Shown piece by piece: positions 23,136 through 35,000 of a stretch of DNA of 64,000 nucleotides (position 1 is the stretch's first letter; each line of letters opens with the position of its first letter). A program made the position numbers and the translations under genes. The notes under the pieces are model-generated. The model worked only from the letters and a program-made list of their open reading frames with translations. It made no database searches and was not told the DNA's origin. The DNA lies in contig NC_087253.1 of the NCBI RefSeq assembly GCF_037042905.1, positions 17,276,001 through 17,340,000 on the forward strand. The letters run 5' to 3'. This DNA is from Lytechinus pictus. Its lineage: Eukaryota; Echinodermata; Echinoidea; Temnopleuroida; Toxopneustidae.

Positions 23136-23468
23136 GGGTTAGTGGCTAGGGCGACCCCGATCCAATTGACCGTCAGATAGACAGATTTTCGACACTAGAC
23201 CAATTATAATTTCCTTTGTCGGGTGAAGGTGGGTTTCGAACAATGACAAGCCGCCATGCTTCAGCTGGATCAAAGCTATTGCTTTGATACAGTACACGTA
23301 AGGGAGAACGTATACAAATGTGTAAAGTTATACATGTCAACAGCTTTGGCAACTCTTTTATTTAAATATTGTAAAGAAATGGATGAAGAGAACAATGGTA
23401 GGCGTAGCTTAAATCAAGGTTCCCCAGAGCTATCTACCCTTTGGAAAAATTGGTGATGCCGAAAAAAT

Positions 23469-23539
23469 GTCTCTGCCGGGAATCGAACCCGGGCCCCCAG
23501 CTTTGAACGCCGGTGCCTTAACCACTAGACCACAGAGAC
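23469..23539 (-). tRNA. tRNA-like gene, anticodon UCA, copy 4
   Basis: Identical by eye to copy 1; 404 bp from copy 3. All paired stems are intact. Confidence 0.75.
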
Positions 23540-23873
23540 GGGTTAGTGGCTAGGGCGACCCCGATCCAATTGACCGTCAGATAGACAGATTTTCGACACT
23601 ATACCAATTATAATTTCCTTTGTCGGGTGAAGGTGGGTTTCGAACAATGACAAGCCGCCATGCTTCAGCTGGATCAAAGCTATTGCTTTGATACAGTACA
23701 CGTAAGGGAGAGCGTATACAAATGTGTAAAGTTATACATGTACAACAGCTTTGGCAACTCTTTTATTTAAATATTGTAAAGAAATGGATGAAGAGAACAA
23801 TGGTAGGCGTAGCTTAAATCAAGGTTCCCCAGAGCTATCTACCCTTTGGAAAAATTGGTGATGCCGAAAAAAT

Positions 23874-23944
23874 GTCTCTGCCGGGAATCGAACCCGGGCC
23901 CCCAGCTTTGAACGCCGGTGCCTTAACCACTAGACCACAGAGAC
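23874..23944 (-). tRNA. tRNA-like gene, anticodon UCA, copy 5
   Basis: Identical by eye to copy 1; 405 bp from copy 4. Its upstream flank on the - strand is cut short by the TA microsatellite 58 bp away, so its 5' context differs from the other copies. Confidence 0.75.
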
Positions 23945-23999
23945 GGGTTAGTGGCTAGGGCGACCCCGATCCAATTGACCGTCAGATAGACAGATTTTC

Positions 24000-24002
<3 letters not shown>

Positions 24003-24037
<35 letters not shown>
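24003..24037. repeat. (TA)n microsatellite, right border of tRNA-like array
   Basis: About 17 TA units directly after the last array base. Confidence 0.95.
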
Positions 24038-24039
<2 letters not shown>

Positions 24040-25036
24040 ATATATTCTTATCACTGGAATTTATTCCAAATTATTCTAAGTTGCGGTCTCAGTATAACCT
24101 TCCGCATGGTGGCAGCATTTACCAGGAGTTTTGAGGGGGTTCCCGTTACATTTTTCTTGAGTAGCAGCGGTGGGATTGTCTGCATTTTCTGCACAAAAAA
24201 AAATAAATTAACATTATGTAAATATACATTAAAATTATGTATATATACATTAACATTATACATTAACATTATGTATATATTTACATTATGTATATATACA
24301 TACATTACGTGTATATATATATATATATATACATTATATATATTACTCCTATTACATTTTCTGAGAGTAACATTAGTTGATCGTGATTCCTCATCAAATA
24401 TTATTAATGAATAGATCAATTTAGCAAATACCTGAATAAATAACTTAAGAAACGGATAAAATAATAAAGACATACACACATACAGTACATTAATGAATTA
24501 ATAAAAAATCACGGAAATACGTTTACTGCGGAAAAAATCGTACTCCTCCTGCACTCAACGAATAGACCAATAAACAAATAAATTGATATATAAACATCTA
24601 ATTAGAGAAAACAGAAAATAGGGGTATAAATTTACCCCCATGAATCTGTTGACAGACTTGAGTAACTAATCAATTCTTATCACAGTCCATTGAATACATT
24701 GATTGTAGCTATCACAACAAATAGCTCATGTCCTTGAAAATTGCTAATCCATTCCAATTGGTTACGATTGTTCTTGAAAGTGACATTGATTTTTAACTAC
24801 ACCAAGGTAACAGTTTACTCTGTCGGCTCTCTATTGTGTTTCAGATATGCTAACTTAATAGCATAGGACTTTTAGTTACAATGTTCGATAAAATGGACAT
24901 TATATCTCTTTGTTAGCATTTCTTTAAATTTCAACCACGATTGGGAGCAAAACTATCTGTATCCTACAAAAAGACTGAAACTTTGTTTAAACACATTCGA
25001 TTAATCAGTTTTCATATAAAGGTAATGATATATGTA

Positions 25037-25077
<41 letters not shown>

Positions 25078-26540
25078 GAGATATATATATATATAATTTA
25101 TAAAAACAACTGTCATTTAAACTTGTCACAATTCACGAATCTTCCCCGAAGAAGGTAGATGACTATCGAAAATTTGGAAAGTGAATAAAAGAACTGGTTG
25201 GCATTGGAAACTTGCATTACTCGTGAATATCATTTGTTTCGCATTTCTGATGTCTTATATATATATCTTTTTCTTGTTCATTTGGTAGAATACTGAAATA
25301 AAGCAAGGTATTTTTAAATCGATTCTTTAATATGACTTCAAAACAAATTCTTCTATATTTTATGGAAATGCGTTCAATGTGTGTTATGATTCATATATAT
25401 TTATATTCATTTTATGTCTTTAATTTCCTTTAGAAATTGTTTAGGCTACCGAAGAAGCCAATATGGGCAACAGATCCAATCAAATAATAAAAACGAATAG
25501 GTGCATACATAATCAAAATAAGTATTTCAAAGTGCTATAAGTTTCTTGGCTCGTAATCTTATAAAACACCGCGCCGGTTTGAGAGCTGCCATTAAAACTC
25601 TATATTTGTAAACAAACCAAAGTCTGTCGTAACATGTGCTTTAGGTCATATACTTACTTGACAATCTGGTTTTGACTGGTTCGAATTAGGTAAATTATTC
25701 ATAATCTCTGTTTGGTTCAAATATTGCATACAACTGCCAGTATCAAGATATCAAATGTGCCAATTCTATTTTGATATAATTGTCGCTATACGACTCCTTC
25801 TATGGCGTGTATGGTATTGTTTTATGTTCAATAAAAGGTCTGTATACTAGTCCTCTGTAATAGTTTTAAAAATTGCATTTTCGAGGTTCCTGAACAATGG
25901 ATAATAACACCAGACGGGAACTTCAGTTTTAAAAATGTTTTCATAATTGACTGATCAACTTATTTTTATTTTAAATCATTCATTCCTCTTTACCTATTAA
26001 ATCAATCAATAATTTGACCCTTTTATGCAATACTTCTGATGCTCAAGTATTATGATTGTTGCATTAAGTATTTTACATTTTTTGTGATTGATATGCCTTA
26101 TAATTCCATGTGTTGTATTCCTATCTATTCAGGAGGACCGAATATAGATTTTTTTATATCATTGTCAGATTCCTGTTACCCTCATTGAATATTTTACATG
26201 GCTAAAATGAATGATAATTAAAAACAAAAAACAAGTGGGAAAAGACAAAAGATTAATGGCAAAAGTTTATGTCGGAAATTCAAACCATCGACGTTGTATT
26301 TATTACACGTATTAATTTTTTATATAATTTCAATTATGAATTTGAATTCACTATCGATTTGTATAAAAAATATCATATGAATAAAATAAAAGATAATTTA
26401 AAAAAAACGTACCAAAGTGCAAAGAGACTATAACGATTTCTGACCAAAATATGTGTTTGTCATTCAAACAATAACAGTTATATTACAGGTTTTTTTTACA
26501 ATTTCATTGGATTTGAATTCATTTTCGATTTGTATTAAAT
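24038..26540. other. AT-rich spacer, no gene recognised
   Basis: Holds further TA-rich microsatellites near 24300-24345 and 25038-25096. CCCCGAAGAAGGTAGATG followed by TATCGAAAA near 25143 resembles the 3' region of Penelope-like or other non-LTR elements. No coding exon is evident. Confidence 0.5.
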
Positions 26541-26559
26541 ACCCACAAAATGAATAGCT

Positions 26560-26707
26560 TATTGTAACCATTCCTGGTCTCAAATGCTGCAATCATCTGC
26601 ATTCAACTAAACAAAGCAGGGCTCCCTTGTAAAGCAGGCCTCTGCTTGGCTTGAATGGGACTACCCTGCTTTTTTTTTAAAGAAAACATGAATAAATAAA
26701 TAAACCT
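26560..26707 (+). mobile_element. LINE 3' tail remnant
   Basis: The text GCAGGGCTCCCTTGTAAAGC, then GGGACTACCCTGC, then an AATAAATAAATAAA tail is typical of 3' ends of CR1-like LINEs. No coding part is present. Confidence 0.5.
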
Positions 26708-27159
26708 GTATTGTTTCTCTATTAAAGACATGTCAACCATGTCAACTATGACTGATTAACCTAGACGTAAAATGTTTCCTAGGTAATTGGTTATATATAC
26801 CAGCTTGGCGTTTACCAGCAAAACGCTGTCCTGTCGAGTTCCTACGGGAGTTACCATAAACAGAAACAGAAACCGGTTCGCTTGTTAAACAAACTTCAGG
26901 ACATCGATTGGGGTCACGTTGCAATGTCAATATTATTTACAATCCCTCGATGCCGATTGGTCGATTAGGACACACCCCTCCTTATCCAAAACTGCTGACG
27001 AAACAAAGGTTGGTTGATTTCGGGTTGGAGCAAATAATGAGATGGATAAACAATAAAAAAAATATCCTTTGTGAGCTAACTTAAAGCTAAGACCACGCCA
27101 GACAAAAATAAGCCATTTCATTTTTTTTTCTTTTAGTAGTAGTAGTAGTCTTTATAAGT

Positions 27160-27360
27160 GGGGGCGTCATGGGGAATTGGTTATGACTCTCGTCTGCCAA
27201 TCTGAGGGACGTGGGTTCGATTCCCAGCATGGCGTGTTTTCCTTGAGCATGACATTTATCCACATTGTGCTGCACTCAGCCCAGGTGAGGTGAGATGAAT
27301 GGGTACCCTGTAGGAATAATTTCCTCGAATGCTTGAGCGCGTATAATGGCAACACAGCTA
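27160..27360 (+). mobile_element. tRNA-derived SINE
   Basis: A tRNA-like head with B-box GGTTCGATTCC is followed by a body with ATTGTGCTGCACTCAGCCC. It matches the SINE at 8383-8656 in the opposite orientation. The A-box region (TGGGGAATTGG) is decayed. Confidence 0.75.
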
Positions 27361-29028
27361 AAGCTAATATCTATCAAAATATCGGTAGACTCGCTATTTA
27401 CGATCTTGCTTAAGGTGGCCAATCGACCATATCTCAGAACCTCTTATATTATACTGTTTGATTGTACAAAATCCTTTGGAATCTTTCCATCTTAAACATT
27501 TCAAGCAATATATGAATTAGCAGTCTTTTTTTTTCAATTTCAGTAATCAGTATTTAAAAAATCGCGTAAATCATGTAAAATGTATAAGACATACCAAAGC
27601 ACTTTTGTTTAGACTTTACCGACACTTTTCATCTTATTTACTTTCATTCCAGATCTCCAGGTCAAATTACACAATCATGAGATTCCAAAATTATGGAGTC
27701 TGACTCTTGAAGCACGGATTGAATTTTTGTAATCAACAATTTCAGCCATCACGGCACGGGTGTTACCATGGTTACAGCACATTTTGGTAATTTCTCGTTT
27801 GGGTAAATTGCACATTTTGGTAGCACACAGTTCTCCTCCTTCAATTTCTTTTGCTGAGCAAAATACAAACGTTCTCTTTAAGCAGGTCGACTGCGTTCAC
27901 CGTGGCAGGGCGCCCTCGTCGATGAGATTAATACCTCAAGTGCACCTCCTTAAGAAAACTGCTGACGCCATAAACATGATTATGCACGTTAATGAGATGG
28001 TGTAAAATGTGTTTTGCTTTTCCAGTATTGCGACATCTTCTATAAAGGCCCCTGCAAAAATTAATTCGCTGGTTATAGCAGTTCGAACGTCGAGCCGGAA
28101 AAACAATAGTCTTTAGACGGTTTTTTTTTAATTTAAGCAAACTTGTCCGGTTTCACGAAAAGTTTAATCAGGTAATGTTTAATCTGATTTTTCTTTTTCA
28201 TCTTGTTTTCCATTGGGTATTCTTTAATTGTTACTATACAAGGGCTAACTGATGATTATCTGTATTCTGTGCCTCGCTTTGTGGTGAAACCACAATCGAA
28301 CTCACAAATTTCTGCACAAAAATGTCAGTTCATTAACATGATATCTCAGATTGGTGTTCCAGTCCATTCTTTTGTCATATATCTGTTCCTATCGGGCTCA
28401 TAGTTTGATTTCTTGTAATTAATACCTCAAAATTTATGTAGGACGGATTTATCCAACACCTATAAAAGCACTCATATGAAGTTTTATTTCATCCAGATCA
28501 TCTATAAACTAATTGGTATTGTTTATACCTTCGAAGTTACAGTACAGATTGATGTTGCAGCTTAGGTTTCACTGATGCACTTATTTATATAGACCTACTC
28601 AACTCAGATAAGGTAATTTTTGTTTGGAATTCCTGATGCTCCTCATGATAGTATAACTATTTTATGTATTCTACACTGTCCGATACTTTTACCTCGTCAT
28701 GTTATGTTCATTTTATATTTTGTTAGACTGAAACGAGAATGAATCTAATCTGAACATGAATCTAAATTTAACCCTCACGGAAAATAATTGACGTACCTAT
28801 ATAACTTTTATCACTTTGTAATAGGTTTTGAGTATGATTGATATAATTTCATGTGTTTTATTCATGTCATTCCTCCTCTCCAGGCTCTACACTCCATTGT
28901 AGGTTATTTGCAGTGACGACATCCGAGACCCGACTACCTTCAAGAACTTTTTCGCAGCAACCAGCTTTTCGCTTCCCGCATTTTCTTTTCCCGCGTAAAA
29001 GTTTCTCGAAGACCCGCCTAAACTTTCA
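27361..29028. other. Upstream flank of BBOX-B, no separate gene
   Basis: No recognisable protein or RNA gene. A good 3' splice site (CCTCCTCTCCAG at about 28873-28884) precedes the start codon by about 145 bp, suggesting that BBOX-B has an upstream untranslated exon. Confidence 0.4.
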
Positions 29029-32000
29029 ATGGCACTTTCAACACTCCGTTCCGCTGCATCACGCTTAACCCTCTCATCCTCGCTCCGAAGTGTGTTACCG
29101 CGTGCACAGGTGACCACATCGGCGGCAGTTGTCACGAACACGCCGTTACAGCAGCCTCGGTGGAAATGGTGAGTAAATTAGAAGATATTAATTAGAATCT
29201 TTCGAAGACAGAGAGAAAGAGATGGATTTATTTCCCAATAATTATCTGATATATAATTACAATACACGTCAACGTAACCTTATCCAACGTCCTAATAATT
29301 TAAAGAACTAAGGTTTCCTTGAGTTCTTTTATAACAACTTGTATCGTATCAAGAAATGGAACCAGTAACCTGCTGATATTAGGAACTGTCAAACTGAAAG
29401 AAGATACTTGGTGTACCGTAAAACCTACTACACTATTTCTTCTTCGCCATGGAAACCTTCAGAAGTTAGAACTTTCAAACTCTTTACCAGTTTGAATGTA
29501 AACTGTTAAAACTGTACCTCTTTAACAATGTGAGTTAATTCCAGTTAGTGTTTATCTTTCAAATTATGAGTTATTTCATAGTTGGCCAGCCTAGACAGAT
29601 GTATGTGTCTGTGGGTGTGTGAGAGGGTGGTTGGGGCGTGCGTGTGTGTTGTGTGCGTGTTCGCTGTTCTTCGTTTAATATACATATTTGTAGTTTGTCA
29701 TCTTTGCTTATTATGCATAACTCATTTAGTGTAGGGTCCAGTCACAACCTTCACTTTTTAGGGGTCCTAAAAAACCTTTCATAATGTATTTTGATCTGAT
29801 CATTTGTCTTCGTTTGTTCTCATCTATCTGGGTTTTTTTTTTAAATTAAACTTGAAACTTGAACTTGAGAAAGATAGATAGATAGAGACGGGGTGGTATG
29901 AGGGAGGGAATGCGGAAAGATGCAAAATATATAGGGGAAGATGTGGAGAGTAAATATAGAGTGTCTGAGGTACGGTTAGAGGAGTGCAAACACATAAAAC
30001 AGAGTGGCTGTCGTAAATCTTTCTAATGAAATTCGAACTGCTATACTTTTTTAACTTGAATGTAGAGTTATTGTACAGGATAAAATGCATTATGTTGACA
30101 ATGCTGCTTTTTGTTGTTGTTGCACTATTGAATGAATAAACAAATCTTGTTTCCTTCCCTCTTATATCAAATCATTTTAACTTAGCTTACCTCACCTTAT
30201 CTTAGCATAGCTTATCTTATCTCATCTAAGGTACATTTACATAAGCAAAATATTGCGACAACAATGGCGACACTGCCTGCTGAAGAAAGCTGTATCGGCA
30301 TATTGTCTTGCAAAGTTTTAACTGTTTGAACATATTTTTGTTCATTTTATTTCTTACTACCTCCATTTCATTAATCCGATGTGATTTTATAAATAAACCC
30401 ATCTGGTATTTCAGCACGGACTGTGGAAAGAACTGCGGGCTTTGCAATAAAGTATCCACCTTCAAGCCGGTCGTCAGACACGCCCATGCACAGCCGAAGA
30501 CCGCCATCACGACCGCCGATGAGATAGCCACCATAGTGCGCAACCCCGACAAGGATTGGTTCGAGATAATGTGGAAAGATGGCTTCAAAGGAAAGTACCC
30601 TTACGTGTGGCTACGGGACAATTGCCGCTGCCCGGATTGCTACTACCCGAGTTGCCACCAAAGGTCAGTGCTGATGTACAACATGGATCCCAATGTCAAG
30701 CCGGTGACTGAAGAACTTAAGGATGGCGGAAGAGTCTTTGAGGTAATCAGACTTTCACTCTTGTGATCAAGTTTGTGGAAGGTATGAGGGGGTGATGTAT
30801 GGGTAACGAACTATCAGAGAAGAGTTGGTATCTTTGGGCGTGCCGATTGGGGGAAGGGCACGAAATGATAGGTAATTCTATTAAAATGGTATATGCTTGC
30901 TCGCTTCGCTTGCACACAGCTTTTTTTTAGGGAACTTTACCGTAACCGCCAGATTTCGCCCGTCAAAAACATTAGCTCATTACGCCACCGATTGGTATGT
31001 TTCAGAAAACGTCGGTTTACAAATAGAGTATGATCATTTACAACTGTTGACCACCATATTCTGCTGATCACAACTATTATTATTTTGAAAGACGTAGGTA
31101 CCGCACCTTGGTCCTGCAATGAATTAGTTTTGCCAACCTTCTTTTATCTATAGATAGCTCTTGACATTTAACAATCAAATGTATGTGCGTAAAGTGGCGC
31201 CTTTCTTAATTAAACGAAACACAGAGAGTAATTGACAAATAGAAGGGTTGGAGTCTTTTTTCAAGTTCGACAAAATATTTATTTAGGAGAGCTCTAGACG
31301 GAATGAATAGTCAATATTCCACCATGAGAGCTCCACATAAAATGGATCATCATTTTTCTTACGAAGGAACATGTACGAATAAACAATAGGTATACAGATT
31401 CTATATCATAAGTGCAAAACATATTAAAATAAGACAAAATTCGACAAAGCTAATAAAATACTTCTTTACATACTGGCGCAAAATTAGAAATAATTAAAAT
31501 AAGTGGTGAGGTCTATCGAAATGCATGGCTTGTTGAGATGATATGGCTCTGAATATTGTGTGTATCCATCCATTCGTGATAATGCCTACACTCTAAGAAA
31601 TGTTATAACCATGCTTGTCCCGTATTTGAAACCTGGTTTTCAAAGAAGCAGAAAACGCTTCTAAACCGTTCTTTAGATCCGTTTTTTCTACGCCATTATT
31701 AAGACAATACTAATGATGGACTACCAGTCACAATGAAATAATGTTTAAGTATTTTTTTAACCATACTCACACAGCGCGAGCTGCTGGCCATCAGGGCCGA
31801 ATATCCCAATTCACAACAACAGCAACAACAAACCTGTATAACATAGGCCCCATGTGGGCGGCATACAACATAACACCATGGCGCTACCAGGAATCCTCAA
31901 AGGTTCTTTATACAACCAATGAGGTTCTTGACAGTGTGAAGAACACTACCAAGTTTATATAGGGTTCTTTACACAACCTATGTTCTTTACATCATCAAGA

Positions 32001-35000
32001 ACTCCAGATGTTGTATAAAGAACCTTCAAGGGTTCGTTGTAGAACTAGGAAGGACATTTCAGAATCCTTTTCTGCTTTAGAGAACATTTTAAGGTTCAGT
32101 ACAGGACAAAGAAAGGTTCTGATCGGAAAATTTAATCTAAGAGTAATTTAGATATACCTCCTTATGAAACTTCATTGAACAGGTCAAGTGGACGGACGAT
32201 CACGTGAGCCCTTTCCCCGCAGAATGGCTAAAGATGCATCGATTCGACAAGACCGACTTTGACCTTGTCCGGAAGATCAAGAAAGTGTCCTGGGGGTCAG
32301 AGTTCACCGACAAGATTCCTTCCTTTGACTACAAGGACGTCATCAACGAAGACCAGGCCCTGTATGAATGGATGGAGAGCTTGGTCAAGTGGGGTCTGGT
32401 CCTGGTTAGGAACGCTCCACACGATGACATGAATGTCCAGAACATCTGCGACAGGGTTGGCTACGAGCGTTTCACCTGTTACGGGTGAGTACTGTCCTTT
32501 CATTGTATTCAGCAGTTCCTTTGAATAAATTCCAACTATCTTCGATTAGATATTTATAAGTAATCCCCGCTGTTAACATGGTTAATGCATTTAACAGTTT
32601 GGTGACAATACATTATTTTGTGAGTTTTAGGGTTTTGAACAGATACCACATCTATCCAGTACAGAATGGATTAAAGATTATTCAACATTACCTTATAAAT
32701 GGATATCAAAAGTATAGCCTACGTGGGAGGGGCGAGGGTTAATTCATAGGTTGGCCGAGGGCAGGAAGACCTTATAAGGTATCGCCATCCCCCATCCCTC
32801 ACCCCACCACTTTTTACTCTTTAAAAAAATTGTCTACCCCTTTCCATATGTTGCCGTCCATGTCTGTATATAACTCTCCGTTTCGGTTGACAGTGCACAA
32901 AATATTCGGCATGCTTTGTCCATTTCGAAAGTTTGGTTATAAAAGGTCAAGTCTAACACAATAGCAAGTTAAACTGGACAATGTTAAAGGTCAAGTCCAC
33001 CTCATAAAAACGTTGATTTGAATCAATAGAGAAAAATAGGACAAGCATTATGCTGAAAATTTCATCAAAATCGGATGTAAAATAAGAAAGTTATGACATT
33101 TTAAAGTTTCGCTTATTTTTCCCAAAATAGTTATATGCACAATTTAGTCATATGCAAACGAGATAATCGATGATGTCCCTCACTCACTATTTCTTTTGTT
33201 TTATTATTGTTCGAATTTTTGCAGATTTGACAATAAGGACCGACTTGACTGAACCATAAAATCTTAAGCAATGGTAATTCAACATGTTCAGGGAGAAATA
33301 AAACTTTGTTTCACAGGACAAAGAGGATAAAATGAGAATATTTCATTTTTAATAAAATACAAAATAAATAGTGAGTGAGTTTTGTCATCAGTTCCCTCAT
33401 TTGCATACTGACCAGGATGTGCATATAACTGTTTTGTGAAATTAAGCGAAACTTTAAAATGTCATAACTTTCTTATTTTACATCCGATTTTGATGAAATT
33501 TTTCGTGTTATGCTTGTTGGATTTTTCTCCTTTTATTCAAATCAAATTTTTGTTGGGGTGTACTTGTTCTTTAATGATACAAACCACCTGTAACAATTAA
33601 AAAACCACCGTCTTATATTGTTCTTTGTTGTGTGAATATATGGTAGATCGGACTTCAGAGTGGAGAACATCTTTGAATCAAGTAGTCTGGGATTCACCAC
33701 CGCTGCTCTTGGGCTTCATCTGGACTTGCCCTACTATGATTACCGCCCCGGAGTAAGTTAGCACTCCATACTCTTCTTTACGTTTGAATCAGTTTCTTTG
33801 AAATAGTCACTGATCGATATCAGTCACTCTACATAAAAATCAGTTATAAATAAATTTAAAAAAATGGTAAATAAACATTCCCTTATTCCCGCTCACGTCT
33901 CCCTCTCTCGTTCCATTTCCTTCTCTTCTTTTCTCTGCCCTTTCTTTTGTATTGTATTTTGTATTGTATTTCTGTCTATAGGCGTATCCCGTCACAAGCC
34001 TCGGCTTTTAGGGTATACGTCTTTTTCTTTATACCAAACATGTACATATTTATATTCCTCATAACAATTTGATTTTTGTATGAACTAATGTTTATGAAAA
34101 GTGTTTTGAAATGGAAGAAAATAAATGTTTATTTGAATTGAATTGAATTGAATATTCTAATTTAATTTTATTTATGAACAATAGTTCCTCCAAAATGAGG
34201 CAAACAGTGAGGGAACATTTTCACGAAGAACGTAATTGATATAGTAATATTTGCTTTTGTGAAAAATAATCATGAATATTAAAATTCATACTTATAATCA
34301 TCCCCATCTTTCACGTTATAAGCATAGAATATTCAGGCTATGGAATTAAGAGATAAATAAAAGAATGTTCAGGAATATAGGGAAATCCAGAATACAACTT
34401 GCAAAAATGTTTGACTGAACGCTGAAATTGTTAGAAAAAGAAAGTGTATTTTTTTATACAAATGAAGCTTCATCAATTCAAGTTAGGTTGCAGATTTATA
34501 AATGGCAAATTCTGGTAATTTATTCCTCACCATAGCCTTAGCATATATATCAATCATATCTTATTTTTAACTTGTAATTGCTTTCTTTGTTTATTTTCAA
34601 CCTTCAAATCACATCAGCGCAGAAGTTTTTTAACAGATACAGCCTAGATTACTATGACTAATACAAAATCTCATTTTGAAAAAAAAAATGTTATCAGATT
34701 AGCCAGAATTCTTTCCAAACAGATAAAGAATAAATCTCTTGATGCCTGGCTTCTTCTCTGTACTGGAATCGTCGTGCTTTAAATGAATCCATGCTGAAAC
34801 ATGTTGTTGGAGCTCTGGGTGTCTCTTCAATCCCGTGCTTGGACATGCTGCAGAAAAAGTGAGGGCGCTGTTCATGCTCTAGGGAACCACCACCAGTCAG
34901 TCGGTTTACATATCAACCAAGAGGCTAAATGTTCGATCGTAATTGAAAGTAGTAACCTTATTCCTCGGAGCCTACGGTTTTATCCCAATCACAGGTACAA

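Larger units (their letters stand above)
22157..24002 (-). repeat. Tandem array of 404/405-bp tRNA-bearing units
   Basis: About 4.6 units, with tRNA-like genes at a spacing of 404, 405, 404 and 405 bp. Units alternate between two types. Type A has ACTAGACC, GGGAGAACG and CATGTCAAC; type B has ACTATACC, GGGAGAGCG and CATGTACAAC. The true period is therefore an 809-bp dimer. Otherwise the units look almost identical, indicating recent amplification or homogenisation. TA microsatellites flank both ends, and the two ends fall at different points of the unit. Confidence 0.95.

Noticed and set aside
22447-23456. Two identical 66-codon open frames
   Set aside because: They repeat because the array repeats, and they overlap the tRNA-bearing units; no protein features.
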